The notes: generated by a model not told the origin, from the letters alone. A DNA stretch of 64,000 bases from Fratercula arctica (GCA_947846985.1 CANTUZ010000002.1:11887587-11951586); one strand, 5' to 3'. Shown: positions 11,700-24,747, counted from the first letter of the stretch. Numbers and translations are program-made.

Positions 11700-14239
11700 T
11701 CAGAAAACCACTTCTATCCTGGTTTGGGTTTTTTTTTTTTCCATAATTTTCCTCCGTTTGCACAATATATTCATATGACCTGCCAATGAATTCAGAATGT
11801 CACTTTTAATTAAGAATATTGTTGTACTGATGAGCATCAAAAGAAGTATGGCTATTTTTTAAACAAAGCAGCAAAGAACCAAGCAATTCAGTGTGTTTCC
11901 TTTTAGGGATTGACTAATTAATTAAGTAATTAAAATTAATTTTAGAGCCAAATCTTCCAGTCTTCTCCTATGTGTCCTAGTGTATAAGTAAAACCAAACC
12001 ATATTCTCTCGTCTGCTCAGTCATCTCACAACTTAAAGATTTCCAGCTATTTTGGCAACTGATTAAGACTTCTTAGCTGGGGCCTGTGTGGGGTCTGTCC
12101 TAGTTCTGTGCAACTGATTAACTCTGAAATTAATAAAGTTCTCTGAAAAGGTTTCCAGTTATGTCCTAATTGTATATGGATATGATTGTGCTTACCAAAT
12201 AAAACATGTTTCCATACCTTTGCTCCGTGAATTAAAGTAGCCTTCCAGCATCCAGCTTTCCCTAATTCTGTGTTTTTTCATAAAGTTGTTAAGATTATAC
12301 GTTACAATTCTATTTTAGTAAGAGCTCTTACTTTACAAACACCAACATTTTTGTCACTAAGACCATTAAACGCTCAGGTAATGCTGGAGTTTGGCACACA
12401 ACATCTCTTGCTCCATAAAATTAAAGCAATTCAATCCCACTGACTGGCTTCCAGAAAAAAAAAAAGGTCCATCTGCCGACGGGAGCAGCTGCGTTGAGTT
12501 TGCCAGTGGTGCCACAGGTACTTGCTTTTTGAAAGAACAGATACCATGCAGCTAGAAGTTGTGGGTTTTCTCTCCACAGGTGATTGGGTTTGTCCTGGGA
12601 ATCAGATTCTTTAAAAATCAAAATCCAGCTGGATACTCCTTTTCAGCTAGTGTTAAACAACCAGTTTACAAAATAACTCTTGTTCCTGATTCCAGCGAGG
12701 CAAATTCTACTTAGTCACAGAGGAGGTGGTGGTGTGCGGGCAGCTGGAACCACAAAATGAAGCTTTAATGAAGCCAGAGTATAAGTAATGATTCTCTAAT
12801 GGCAAATTAAATTTGGAAAACTAGTATTTATTTTTTAGAATGAAGAAACAGTGTTTATACCAGTACTGTAGTTAGGAGCTCCAGTGAGTTTGTGCATGGT
12901 AATTGACCTCAGGCACTTCAGGAAATCATGTTTTTTCTTCCAGTTCAGTTGTCTTCCTTAAAGACTACAATGGAAATCAAAGCCACAGCACCAGCAACAC
13001 TCTGCCACAACACAGAATAGGTAGAGACTAACCTGTGAGCTTCTAACTAACAAAAGCGACCACTTATTCACAAAAATAGTTGTGCAAATTTGGGGGGGAA
13101 GGGGAGGGGAAGGGCAGGCATTTGCATGAGGTTTTGCTCATTAATCTCATACTAGGATTTCTCAGTAGGGCAGGACTGGGTTACACATAATGACTTCAGG
13201 AGTCCCATAATGTCGCGGAGTCATCATGGCAGGAGAGGGTATTTTATAGAGTAGCTTGGAGACATTAAGGGGAAAAAAAGTCCTTTCTAGTTAATCTTTG
13301 TCATTAGCTCCTATTTGACACAACACGTGGATCTTTCAGAACAATTCCTGCTGTTGCATACCAGATTTATTTCTAAATTTCTCAATTTCATGCCGGCATG
13401 TGCTACACCTAATCCTCTCTTTCTCTCCTTTTCCCTTTATTCATGTGCTGCTCTTCCTCTGCTTCTAAACAGCCGCCTTTTGGTACATGGGTGCCATCCA
13501 GGATGACACAAGGATTGCTCGCCTCCAGCCACAGTCTGGGCGCTGCAAGAAGGATGGGCTCAGTGCTCCGGCCTGTCCTCGACTCCCTCCGTCTCTACAT
13601 TGGGTCAGGCAGTCAGAAAAAAAACCCAAACATATAATGTTGTAACGTGAGTTCCCAGTACCGAAGCATGTAAATTTGATTCTTAACTCTGACAAATATA
13701 TAAGGGAGCAACAGATGGGTGTATGAACACGTGGAAGCCCTTGGTGCAGAAAGTAAGAGGGAGAGACAGAAATGCCTCTCTCGCGCGAGGCTGCTAGTCT
13801 CTGGCAAAACCAGCCCAAGTGGTGTTTTGTCTATGCTTCTTATGGACACTGGAACTTAAAAAAAAAAAAGGTAAAAGCAAACTGTTTGGTGGATTACTTT
13901 GAATGCTGCAGGCTACCTCAAGGTTCAAGGCAGGGATGTTTGAGGGCTCCCCCCTGCAGTCCCAGTTCCTGGGTCTGGATATTACTGGAGCCAGCCATGA
14001 GTTTTCTGCCCATGAACACCAGGGACATGGAGAGACACGGGGCTGGGGCACACCACCACATGCCTGTGTGTGCCCCAGGCTGGAGGCTCAGACACGTTAT
14101 TGCCTCCAAAAGCGTGGGCACGGCCATATCATGCACTGCAGAAAACACAGCTTACTATCAGGCTGCTGATGCTCACACCATATTCTTCCTCCTTCTTTTG
14201 CATAACTAAGCATTTTGTGATCCCACTGCTATTACTTAC
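11700..14239. other. Intron-like sequence, nothing recognised
   Basis: Mostly AT-rich unique DNA. A short poly-A run lies at 13859-13870. The segment 13.47-14.15 kb is more GC-rich and has overlapping open frames on both strands, but none has good splice sites or a recognisable peptide. No known repeat family was seen. Confidence 0.45.
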
Positions 14240-14263
14240 CCTGCAGTGTAGGTACCATAATAG
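14240..14263 (-). CDS. Possible 24-base microexon
   Basis: On the minus strand the acceptor TCGTGTATTTCAG is followed by 24 bases and a strong donor TGCAGG|GTAAGTAAT. The length is a multiple of three. In phase 1 it would read IMVPTLQ and could sit between the candidates at 27657-27711 and 11495-11686 without shifting the frame. A segment this short is expected by chance many times in 64 kb, so this is a low-confidence note. Confidence 0.12.
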
Positions 14264-14406
14264 CTGAAATACACGAATGAGTTCTTGACCTTTCTGTTGC
14301 AGCTGCCTTGCAGTGACATGCTCTGCAATAGTAGCATGCTCCACAAAGCAAGAGGACTGTCACAACCTGTGCATCTTACCTTTAATTGCAATTTAATTTA
14401 AAAAAT

Positions 14407-14435
14407 TAATTGCAAATTTTTTTTTTTTGCAATTA
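14407..14435. repeat. AT-rich 10-bp inverted repeat around an oligo-T loop
   Basis: TAATTGCAAA (14407-14416) and TTTGCAATTA (14426-14435) are exact reverse complements separated by a T-run. Another copy of the AATTGCAATT motif lies just upstream near 14384-14393. This is probably low-complexity AT-rich DNA and not a functional element. Confidence 0.6.
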
Positions 14436-15747
14436 GAAATCAACCTCTGTGAAAGTATCACTTACGTGCAGTCCGCAATTAAAAGGCCATCTACTTGTGA
14501 GCCCACATCAAATCAAGGAGCTTCAAACTCACCATAACAACGCTCAGTGTTTTATGTTTTGTTTTGTTTTGTATTCTTTCCCCAAGTGTTGTGCAACCAC
14601 TCACTAATTAATCCTCGTAACAATGAGAAACAGAAAGGTTAGATTTATTTGGGGTTGTACAACGAATCAGATGGCAGAGCTGGGAGTAGGATTTCTGGGG
14701 AAGGGATTCTTAGCCTCGTGCTCAATTCATAGTTTCTGTTTACTTTCCAACTATAATTCATTTGCTAATTTTGCTCCCAATTATTTTTCTTCCCCCCACC
14801 CCCATAATTACAATTAGCTGACATAATGCCTACAACGTAGTCGACACTTTCCAGACATACAACCAAGAAAAATTATTTTTTCAGGCTGCCTATAAAAATA
14901 CATTGCATGTCTGAGAGCACTTCGAATCAGTGAGGCTGGGAGCTTTTAAACATCGGTATGTGCAATGTGTTCAGCGTTAACTGTGTAGATTGGTAACAAC
15001 AACATTTCTTTTTTTCTCTTGCTTGATGTGATTGTAACTTCACATCAGGTATTGTTGCTTCACCCAGGTACTGAGCGCAGCATGCTCAAAGCTATTAAAA
15101 TTGGAGTGTCACTGACCATAGAAGTCCTTAAAATCATATGGTTTTCTCCCTTTCAGAGTCTGATCCGAGTCTCATTTAATTATAGATTTTTTTACCTAAC
15201 AGTAAAGATAAAACAAACTATCGCTATCTTCTGGTGATGAAAGAAAGAAGGGGATTTAAGTCAACTGTTTTTATAACTCTGTAATTCTCTGATCCCTAGG
15301 AACAGCAATGCCCATTCAAAACTAAAACCACATTTGTTTTCTTCATATTTATGAGAGGTCTGTCTTCATAAATGCATACTATATATATAAACACTATGCG
15401 TATATGCATTTATGCTATATATTTATATTTAAATACTGCCAGATGTCTATATATTTTAAGAGATAAATATAGAAAGTGCTTTACAAAAATATCAGAAGTG
15501 AACTTGCGGCTTCTCCTCAGCCCTGCTCTCGGGCTGTGTCTGCAACTGTCTGTTCTCTTCTGCCACCGTGCGGGCGTTAGGGAAGCGCAGCAGCGCTCGG
15601 GAGAGGATGTCCCTGCGCCCTGGTGTAACTGGTGCAAACTGGTGTAGCTGCCCTTTCACTCCAAAAACTCTCTGGCAAGATGCATGAATCCATAACGCTT
15701 CTCCATACCTTCAGCTCTTTTACTATCTAAAAGTTCAATGCGTGTTC

Positions 15748-16223
15748 ATAAAATAAAAAATAATAAAATAACAATAAAATAAAATAAAATAAAATAAAAT
15801 AAAATAAAATAAAATAAAATAATAAAATAAAATAAAATAAAATAATAAAATAAAATAAAATAAAATAAAATAAAATAAAATAAAATAATTAAATTAAAAC
15901 AAAATAAAACAAAACAAAACAAAACAAAAACAAAACAAAATAAAATAAAATAAAATAAAATAAAATAAAATAAAATAAAATAAAATAAAATAAAACAAAA
16001 CAAAACAAAATTAAATTAAATTAAATAAATGAAAACAAAATAAAACAAAACAAAAACAAAACAAAAACAAAACAAAAAAACCCAAAACAAAATGAAACGA
16101 AATGAAATGAAACAAAACAAAACAAAGTAAAACAAAGTAAAATAAAATAAAATAAAATAAAATAAAATAAAATAAAATAAAATTAAATTAAATTAAATTA
16201 AATTAAATTAAATTTTAAAAAAA
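15748..16223. repeat. (TAAAA)n microsatellite, about 475 bp
   Basis: The array is built from the pentanucleotide TAAAA, which reads TTTTA on the other strand. Long pure runs alternate with CAAAA-variant blocks (about 15900-15940, 15990-16010, 16030-16130) and a TTAAA-rich 3' end. A small patch near 16093-16112 contains TGAAA units. A short CA run follows at 16225-16237. The long hydrophobic open frame on the minus strand is only the translation of TTTTA, whose 15-base period has no stop codon. Confidence 0.97.
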
Positions 16224-18065
16224 TGCACACACACACAGCCCCAGTCACTTTCCTGTTTTATTGGAATACAGCACTCTTTGGGATAATTGTAATATTCTAG
16301 GTGTTTATTCTAAGGAAGGCCAGGAGCTGAACCCCCCGAGGCTGGTCTCTGCTTGCTGTCAGGGACCGTTCACACCTTCAGAGCTGCTCCTTTTTCACAG
16401 GTTACCAGACACTAAGGGGTTGTTACATGGATATGCTCTAAATATGCTCCTTTCAGTTCAGTGTATTTAATTCTATCTCCCTGTGATTATGCTACTGACA
16501 AAATATATCAAATGTACAATGTATACAATACAACTACTTCAAATAAAGGCTCTTTTGACTTTACAACTAGTTAAACAAAGAATTATCCATCTAGTACCTT
16601 ACTCAAAGATGTTCTGCAAGTTCTTACTCCTCTAGTAAAGGCCTAAAAGGGATAATAAAGTTGTATCAATATTTTATTTATTACAGAATTATTTAAAAGT
16701 CATCATCTCTCCAGAATTCCTGTATAATGGCATTCAAGTTGCTATAGTTTTCCCCATAATTAGCAGGAAACAAAACCGATACATCCTTTGGCTGATGCTG
16801 AAGGAGTGTTAATGTACTATATGGTAGCTTTTAAATACTGCATTTGAAGAGTCAGTGTGGGGATTTCACCCTCACATAAACACTAGCACTCTGGCTAAGT
16901 GCATATTTTGTCTTTCTATTGAAAATAACAAAAGAGGGAAAAGTAAACTTCTGTCTTTTCATTAAACAAAGGATAAAATAATGCCTTAGAAATAAGCTGC
17001 AGAAGTGTGGTTTTTTTCCCCTGAGTGTATCCTAAGTTTGTAAATAGTTAATATTTTCTTTAACACCAGTTAATCTATAAATATCTTTTTGACCTCTGGA
17101 TAACAGCAGGTTTAATACGTCTGTGTGTCAAACACTGCAAGTTTTCCTTTGATTCACCCACTTTAAGATAAGCCATCCTGTGTGCCAGACAGCTGTTTTT
17201 TCTCATAGCTTCCCACATAACTAAAACTTCTGCATAGTTACAAAGCAAAAAATGACACCAGAACCACAGGGAGATGTGTGCATTACTCAGGGCTACGCGG
17301 CTTCTGCTTACTTGCTTCAGCCAAGTATAAACCATGAAAAAGTACACTAACTTAGCTTCTAAAACCAAGCGTCTTGTCAGAGCGTTTCACTCGAGTAGTA
17401 ACCTCTCCATCTTCAGGTTTTTCCTCCTTTGCTGAGTGTCTGAAGTTAATAGTAAAAATTGTGCAACTTGGCAAATACAATTTGAATTAATAGCTCCCCA
17501 TTACAGAGACTGCTTTCCCTGACCTAAATTGCTCAGTATAATCAATGCGTATTTTAAGGCTAAATAATTTGCTGCAAAATTCTCACAGTATATGGCATCT
17601 GCATCTATTATTACATATCTGCAAACACTTTGTAAACATTAACACATTAACATTGACTTTATAACCATGTTAACACTTTAACAGCCCTTAAAATTACATC
17701 GGTAAATGATCACCTTCTTGTAGCTATTAGGGACAAGAAGACTCTTGGAGGCTCGTGCACTTCCAATTTGGGCATCACAGTGCCTAAAAATTCAGTGTCT
17801 GGAGTCAGGGGATAATTAAAGAGAGCCAAAGGCTGCTCTGTACAATCAATGGGAAGAGTCAAGCCCTTCCAAAGGCAAATGTTCAGCAATTGAATAGAAT
17901 TAGGCTCCTCTAAGAGGTGTTCCAGAAAAACTGCTTAGAGCTAGAAAATAGGAAATGCTTGAATGAAATCAGAAGGAGAACAGTATAGAGGGGGTAAAGA
18001 TTGTGTTAATGGGGGAAGTGTAGCTAGGAAATAATTTGGCCTCTGGAAGGTCAAAGGTGTAACAG
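16224..18065. other. Unique sequence, nothing recognised
   Basis: Apart from a CA dinucleotide run at its start, this stretch shows no repeat family and no convincing exon. Open frames on the minus strand near 17.08-17.37 kb lack good splice sites. Confidence 0.5.
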
Positions 18066-18302
18066 AACCATAGCATCATAGACTGGTTCGGGTTGGAAGG
18101 GACCTTAGAGATCATCTTGTTCCAACCCCCTGCCATGGGCAGGGACACCCCCCGCTAGCCCAGGCTGCTCAGAGCGCCATCCAAACTTAAACACTTCCAG
18201 GGATGGGACATCCACAACTTCTCTGGGCAGCCTGTCCCAGTGTCTCACCACCCTCACAGTAAAGAATTTCCTCCTAATATCTAACCTAAATCTAATCTAA
18301 AG
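18066..18302 (-). mobile_element. CR1 LINE, 5'-truncated 3' end (fragment 1)
   Basis: The plus strand shows the reverse complement of a CR1 3' end. There is a degenerate octamer tail (CATAGCATCATAGAC), then GGTTGGAAGGGACC, then ATGGGCAGGGACACC, and finally the segment that encodes the C-terminal tail of the reverse transcriptase protein. Only about 240 bp remain. CR1 elements are typically 5'-truncated and insert without clear target duplications, which fits. It resembles fragments 3 and 6 more than 2 and 5. Confidence 0.95.
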
Positions 18303-19167
18303 CTTCAGGGAGACTTTTATTAGAGCACATAATTTTGAAAAGAAATTATCAAAGCCCTAAAAGCTTTGTAAACTCATCAAGACCTAAATGATGTTAGAAA
18401 TACAGCAAAATGCAAATAGAAACCAAAAGCAAAACCAGTCCATGTGTACTGTGCAATATATACAAATGTGTACATGAAACTGGATTAAAAATAGGGGTTG
18501 CTTGTTTTAGAGCTTTCACGGAAGTGGTAGATTCTACCAGATTTTCATCACGTTGCTCTGCCAAATAGGTGGAATGCTTAAGAAGGATGGTAACCACTGC
18601 CAAGGTTTGCTTAGCAAAAAATGCTTTGCCTGTTTTAGCAATAAATAGTGCTCAATCTACCACATGTTTTCTAAGCACGGTCGTGACTTCCTTTCGTCTC
18701 GGTTTGGGGAGAGACAAACCAAGAAATACTCATTAGGGTTAATTAATCTGTGTGTAATCTCAGCAGACTGTAAAGCGCCATAGGAAGTCGGAAGCAGCCT
18801 CACTGGAGAGAGAACACTTGGGCCTTACTCACTGCCAGCATCTTAGCTCATGCATTTTACATGCAATCAGCATTATATAAAAAATACGGTGACTAAGAAA
18901 CAAAAAATAACCATTGCAAGAAGGACCGTAAGGCCAAACATTCCCTCAAAAGGAGGCTAGGGTCAGTTCATTAATTTTTCTCCTTTCACTGCACATTTTT
19001 TGTGTTTGAGGTTACACCATGGCTCAGTTTCAAGGGGAAAGTTGTCCTGTGAAGCCTCTTCCATAACGTGGTGATTTGGTTAGGCTCCTGCAATCCACGA
19101 TGCATGGAGAAAGGCTGACGTTTCAGCCCGTTTGGTTGGTCTGTGGCACTGCGACCCCACAAGGTCA
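18303..19167. other. Unique sequence, nothing recognised
   Basis: AT-rich DNA without a recognised repeat, RNA gene or exon. Confidence 0.5.
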
Positions 19168-19629
19168 TTATGAAAAGGTGTCTCCTCCGCAGCTTTCATG
19201 CGTTGCGCTGGATTCGGGCACCCTGCTGTGCATTATGATGCTGTGAGTAAGACTTGGAGACCTGGTCTTTGATGGAAAAAATGTAGGCACCTCCCAACTG
19301 GAATCACAGCAGGGTTTTAGCTGTGAGTGAGGCACCTGTTGACCCAGAGGACAATTTCTGCAATTACTGACGTGTCTGACTGCAGGCCAAATTGCGAGCA
19401 CCCAGGACATTTGAGGATCTCTGAAACATAGGTTACTAGAGCCTTTTGTGGATTTCAGACAAGAACTACTGTGGGAAGCCTCTTTTGTTCCCACCTTAAG
19501 TGATTTGTCCTTGTCTGTAGGAGTTAATGTTGTGTTTGGCTGGCTCCCGAATTTCATTATCCTCCTTTGTTTACCAGGCTCCATACTCTCTTCATTTTTC
19601 TTACTCAAGTTTAGTTTTCCATGATGTCA
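19168..19629 (-). other. Unexplained open frame of about 150 codons
   Basis: On the minus strand a frame stays open for about 460 bases, ending at TAA (19168-19170). This is unusually long for this AT-rich background. The upstream half is hydrophilic (MSKKNEESMEPGKQRR, then LTPTDKDKSLKVGTKEA). The downstream half is rich in cysteine, serine and proline. Upstream acceptor sites are poor in pyrimidines. The possible internal donors (CTTAAG|GTGGGA, CAACAG|GTGCCT) are weak. It might be part of an exon, a single-exon gene relic or an old transposon. I recognise no motif, and chance is a real alternative. Confidence 0.25.
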
Positions 19630-19704
19630 ACAGATTGCAGGGAAGCTGCTCTGCTGATGTCCTTATTCCAGGACTGAATAAATAAGTGAAACTTGCTAAT
19701 GCTA

Positions 19705-19730
19705 CATTATTATTATTATTACTATTATTT
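19705..19730. repeat. Short (ATT)n microsatellite
   Basis: About eight ATT/ACT units in a row. It is too short to be notable except as a possible length polymorphism. Confidence 0.85.
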
Positions 19731-19739
19731 CTCAAGTTC

Positions 19740-21368
19740 CCAGAACTATGGGAACTTCTGACAGCTCACGCAGAGCACAAGGCTGTTAGTAGTTATCTTT
19801 CAATAAAATACACTAATGAGAAAATTTCTCATCAGATCTCATCAAGTGTGCTTTGTTCCTTAAAATGTAATGTTGACATATTTGTGGGCTGCTGTTCTGG
19901 GCCTGGATGTCAAAGCATATTAGATTTGTACATTGTATTCATGAACTTGGTTGGTAAAAATAAATTAACACCTTCTGTGGTTCCAGTTATTGATTAAGTA
20001 TTTTCAGTTCCACTGATGGAATATTTACAAACAAACATTTGGGAAAATAGTCCCATAGATCAGCTGAGGTCACCTCCCTTAACTGAAATCACCAGGTATC
20101 TCGAAATCCAGTGAAATGCAGAAGCATATTTGAAAACACACCAAGTTCATCTGTAGGTTCCTATCCTAACTCTTCTTTAATTTATTAAATACTGGAAAAG
20201 CAATTACTTTAGTCATCTCACTAACTATACAGATTAAAAAAGGATTTAGTCTGAGTTTAAACTGGCAACTATGAACGTTTCAGCCCTCAGACATAAACTT
20301 GTCAGAGTTTTCATGTCTTTTCACCATGGGCAGTAACCCTGAAGGGACTGGGCATGCGGTGCTTATCTTAAGTGTATTGATAACGTACATACAACCCTTC
20401 ACAAAAACAAAGAGGACGTAGCATGTTGTCAGACATGTACATGGTAACCAAATCTGAGATCTACTCTAGCTGACAGTAACGAACTCTGACGGTGAGGCAG
20501 TAGTTATTTCTGTCCTAAATGACAAACTGCCATGTCCTATTATCTAGAAGCTTTAAGGACTGACACACTCTATTTCATCTAATGAAAAGAGTTTAAAATG
20601 AAAAGACAAGTTAACATATGCCAGTAGGAATGGATATGGAGCTGTATTTCCCCAGGTAGCCGAGAACTAAATACCAGTGGTTTTTCTAACTATGGCGGTT
20701 TGTTGGTTCATTTTATTTCAAGGTGTGCTTAAACTTCAAACAAGTACTTGAATTAGCATCCCATTATCCCCTCAGCTGGCCACTTTTCCCAGGAGAACAT
20801 AGAAAAGGGATGAAGTTATCACAAGTAATTACTCCTAGCTGAGCAGACATTTTACCAAAAGAGTGACAAGCACCATTTATAGTCAAAAAGAAGAGACAGT
20901 GACAGCTAACACCTTGTTGCTTCTTTCTCTGTTAGGAATGGGTGGTTTTAAAGCAGTTCAGACTAGCAACATCCCTGTAGATGAACCTCACAGTACACGG
21001 CAGTTAACCTTTCCTAAGTGTAATTCCATTTAGTATTTAGCTCCAAATCAGCCTTTTGCCTCTTGCCTAATATTTTGCATTTTCAGTGCTGTAAGGCAAT
21101 GACTTCATTTTTGCTTTGGTTTTATGCAGTGCTTGAGCCACGATTAGGATTCCTACAGCAGTTATCACTACCACCGCTGCATACCTAGACATTCAAAGTC
21201 CCCTCTCCCGGGGCTTCTCTGTCAGACTAACATTTCCGAATTTCAGCACACATGCAAGGGTTTGGCACAGAGACCTAACTTCAATACAGCGTAGTCATAA
21301 ACCACAGGAGGATAGCAACTCCTAGAAAGACGATGTGTCTTAGTTCATCTTTAAAGACTCACACATTT
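19740..21368. other. Unique sequence, nothing recognised
   Basis: No repeat family, RNA gene or credible exon was seen in this AT-rich stretch. Confidence 0.5.
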
Positions 21369-22265
21369 ATAGAATCATAGAATCATTTAGATTGGAAAAG
21401 ACCCTTGGGATCATCGAGTCCAACCATCAGCCCCACTCTACAAAGTTCTCCCCTTCATCATGTCCCCTAACACCACACCTAAATGAGTCTTAAACACATT
21501 CAGGGATGGTGACTCCACCACCTCCCTGGGCAGCCTATTCCAGTGTCTGACCAGTCTTTCTGTGAAGAATTTTTTCCTAATGTCCAGTCTAAACCTCCCC
21601 TGTTGCAGCTTGAAGCCATTCCCTCTTGTTCTATTGCTAATTACCTGTGAGAAGAGACCAGCACCAACCTCTCTACAATGGCCTTTCAAGTAGTTGTAGA
21701 GAGTGATGAGGTCTCCCCTCAGCCTCCTCTTCCTCAAGCTAAACAGTCCCAGCTCCTTCAATTGCTCCTCATAAGATTTATTCTCCAGGCCTTCACCAGC
21801 TTCATTGCCCTCCTCTGCACTCACTCCAGCACCTCAATATCTCTCTTGTATTGAAGTGCCCAAAACTGGACACAGTACTCAAGGTGTGGCCTCACCAGTG
21901 TTGAGTACAGGGGGACAATCACCTCCCTCCTTCTGCTGGTCACACAATTTCTAATACAAGCCAGGATGCCATTGGCTTTCTCGGCCACCTGGGCACACTG
22001 CTGGCTCATATTCAACCACTTGTCAATTAGAACCCCCAGGTCCTCTTCTGCCAGGCAGCTCTCCAGCCACACTTCCCCAGGCCTGTAGCGATGCATGGGG
22101 TTGTTGTGGCTCAAGTGCAGAACCTGGCACTTGGCCTTGTTGAAGCTCATTCCAGTAGCGTTGGCCCATCGATCCAATCTATCCAAGTCTCTCTGGAGAG
22201 CCTCCCTGTCCTCATGCAGATCAACACTCCCGCTTAACTTGGTGTCATCTGCAAACTTACCGATG
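21369..22265 (-). mobile_element. CR1 LINE with part of the reverse transcriptase ORF (fragment 2)
   Basis: This is about 900 bp of a CR1 in reverse orientation, with the tail ATAGAATCATAGAATCAT at 21369. Read on the minus strand it encodes the distal reverse transcriptase region. This starts at the FADD catalytic motif ([13 protein letters not shown]), continues through [30 protein letters not shown] and [10 protein letters not shown], and ends with [17 protein letters not shown]. The frame is broken: a stop occurs just after RDIEVLE (about 21821), and a frameshift follows. The finger and palm parts before FADD and the endonuclease are missing. It is dead and truncated. In subfamily it looks closer to fragment 5. 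Confidence 0.97.
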
Positions 22266-24747
22266 AGATAATGAAATTTTATCTTCCCAGACATTCTGAA
22301 ATTCATTAAAATGAAAAATACTTCTTTTGGATTCCTGGAAGTAATTAATTCATTTATACTTAAAATAAAAGATAAATATTGTAGTAACTGTAACTGTCAA
22401 AAAAGATGACATGTTAGAAAGGCTTAGGAAATACAGGCTGTGCTCCTGAAAGGCAACTCAGGAGCTGCAGGGAATTAACAATGCTGGGGACATTAAGTTC
22501 TTTTATACCACACTAGCAAGGACCAAGGACCTAGAAGTGTGGTTTAATGATAGGATTAAAGCTTTGCAAAGCTTCACAATTTCATTTTCAAGAGAATATG
22601 ACTCACACACACACAGAGGTGAATTAAGTATTGCCACGCTTGCCAAAAAGAAAAAAAAATTTTTTGCATACATACTGCAAATGAGTGAAGTGCCAGGCAC
22701 GAGATGGGTAGTCTTCAGGCAGATGACCAAAATGAAATGCACACGTGTGAGAAGGTATTAAATACTGTTGGTGGCTTTGAGCTGCAGGCAGACATAAAAA
22801 GATCTTTGTGACACAGCCCATCTTTTATTAGGCACCCACAATTCAGTTGCAAAGCAAAAATTATTCAGAAGCAAAGAAAAAAAATGCTGTCATACACTGT
22901 AGCAAAAGATTAATCACACTGTTCACAAAAAAAATCCATCTCAGTAATAATTCAATTTAGTTCATCAAATCTTTTAGTAGTATGAATATAAGCCAGCTGA
23001 GAACCTAACTAAATGCAGCAATGCAGCATAGCAAATCACTCAAAATACAGTAACCACCATGAACAGAAGAAAAGATTCCTCTAGACCTTTTCTTCTGGGT
23101 CTCTCTGTATCAGAAAGAGCAAAATGGGAGTCCGCAAAAGTGTAGGTCCTGCAAATGGGATGAAAAAGATGGTCCAGGAATACTGGATGGCCAAAACACC
23201 AGTCCTTGTGTCAGGATGTAAGTCTTCAAGCTGGGCTGGATTATTTTTTTTTTCATATATCTATAATGGAAGGGGTAAATTCTGTCTATCCAGCTTGCAG
23301 TTTCCAGAAACTCTTGAAATGTTTTTGAAAAGGAGTCTATTACTGTAGCTTTGCTTTTCACAAGCTCCACACACAACCACACCTAACCATAAGGCTTCCG
23401 TCCTGGGGCACTAAAGTATCTTTCCATCTTCCTATGACCTACGTGCTCCTTGATTCCTTTAAAAAGATAGTGAATTTTCAATTTTGCATTTTTAAGAATA
23501 AAGTTTGTTTCATCTTCTAGATACCAGTGGTTTAATCTCTGTATACAGTATTTCTGTTTCTATCTATAGAGATTCTTAGAACAAATTTGGCAGCAATCCT
23601 ATGGAGACAGTGTTAAAGCAGTAGCATGCTGAAGTATAATACACATCCTTCGCACATGTCACAACATCTGAATTTGCAGCTCTGAGACTGTGCTGGTTTG
23701 AGTTTATTTCCAGTGCCTGGGTTTGTATACACTTTGCCGGAGGGACACAATAATACAGCAGTTCTGCATCTGAAAGTAGCTTTACTAGATTTCTTTATTG
23801 GATTTTACATTTAAAGTAACTAAGATTCTCTATTGCACAACTCTGATATTCACGTTTGCTAGCTGAGTATTAAATGAATAATTCAGCACCCTCAAATTGC
23901 AATACATGTGCACTAATAATAATTTTTAAAAACTGAAAACAACTGCTAACTGCACTGTTTATCTGAAAGATGAGCCCAAGTCACAACATTTATATCCACA
24001 CCTCAATTTCCCAGTTTTTCAGGTGATGCAGAGGTACTGCTGGCTTTTAGCTTACATCCCATTTAAATAGCCATTTGATTTGTGTGTATATTGCTTGTTT
24101 ATCTTTAACAAGACAAAATAAACATCTAGGATTCAAGTGACTTTTTCTTTGCAGGGATTCCCTAAAGAAGAATAAAGAAGAAGTTGTTATCAGATGCAGT
24201 GAGGCTGAGCTGATGAGCAGGTGTCTCCAGTGTACACAGAGCGATTCACTTGCTGTCAGCGTGTTTAAAGCTCGCCGTTCCCACCCCGGAGAAGCCAGGC
24301 AGCGCTGTGCTCTTCAGCTTCTAAACTCTGCTTGCTGATGTGGTGGGAAACAGGGAATGTTCTGCGTACATATTTAGACTCTCCATCCCAAGAGGTCCTA
24401 CTAGATCCCAGGCTCTGGGACAAATCCAGGCTCTTTTTTTCATGCCCCATGTATTCTGGAACAATAATTCAAGACATATGCATTTACCTGCTGAAAGCCC
24501 AGAAGAAAGCCATTTCCTTCTTGTGCAACATGTGCATCCCTTTCGGTCTTCATCAGCACAAGTCACTGGGCTCACTGAGAACCAGGAGGGAGTAAATGCA
24601 GGATTGGAACATGCATGTTATTATTTTTGTTGCTTTCACCAGTTTGTTGATAAGGCTTCTGTCTTCCCAGATTATGCATAAATACAGGCATAGGTACAAT
24701 AATTGCTAAAAAATATATAATAAATTGTCTAGAGTCTAATAGACTAT
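22266..24747. other. Unique sequence, nothing recognised
   Basis: AT-rich DNA between two CR1 fragments. It includes small A-runs and a short CA run near 22605. No recognisable exon, RNA or repeat family was seen. Open frames near 24.27-24.68 kb lack good splice sites. Confidence 0.5.

Noticed and set aside
14535..14560. Strong donor-like site (TTATG|GTGAGTTTG) on the minus strand
   Set aside because: The sequence upstream is purine-rich and has no usable acceptor within a plausible exon length.
15746..16003. 85-residue hydrophobic open frame on the minus strand within the TAAAA array
   Set aside because: It is the direct translation of TTTTA repeats (FYFIL unit). The period of 15 bases contains no stop codon, so the frame says nothing about coding.
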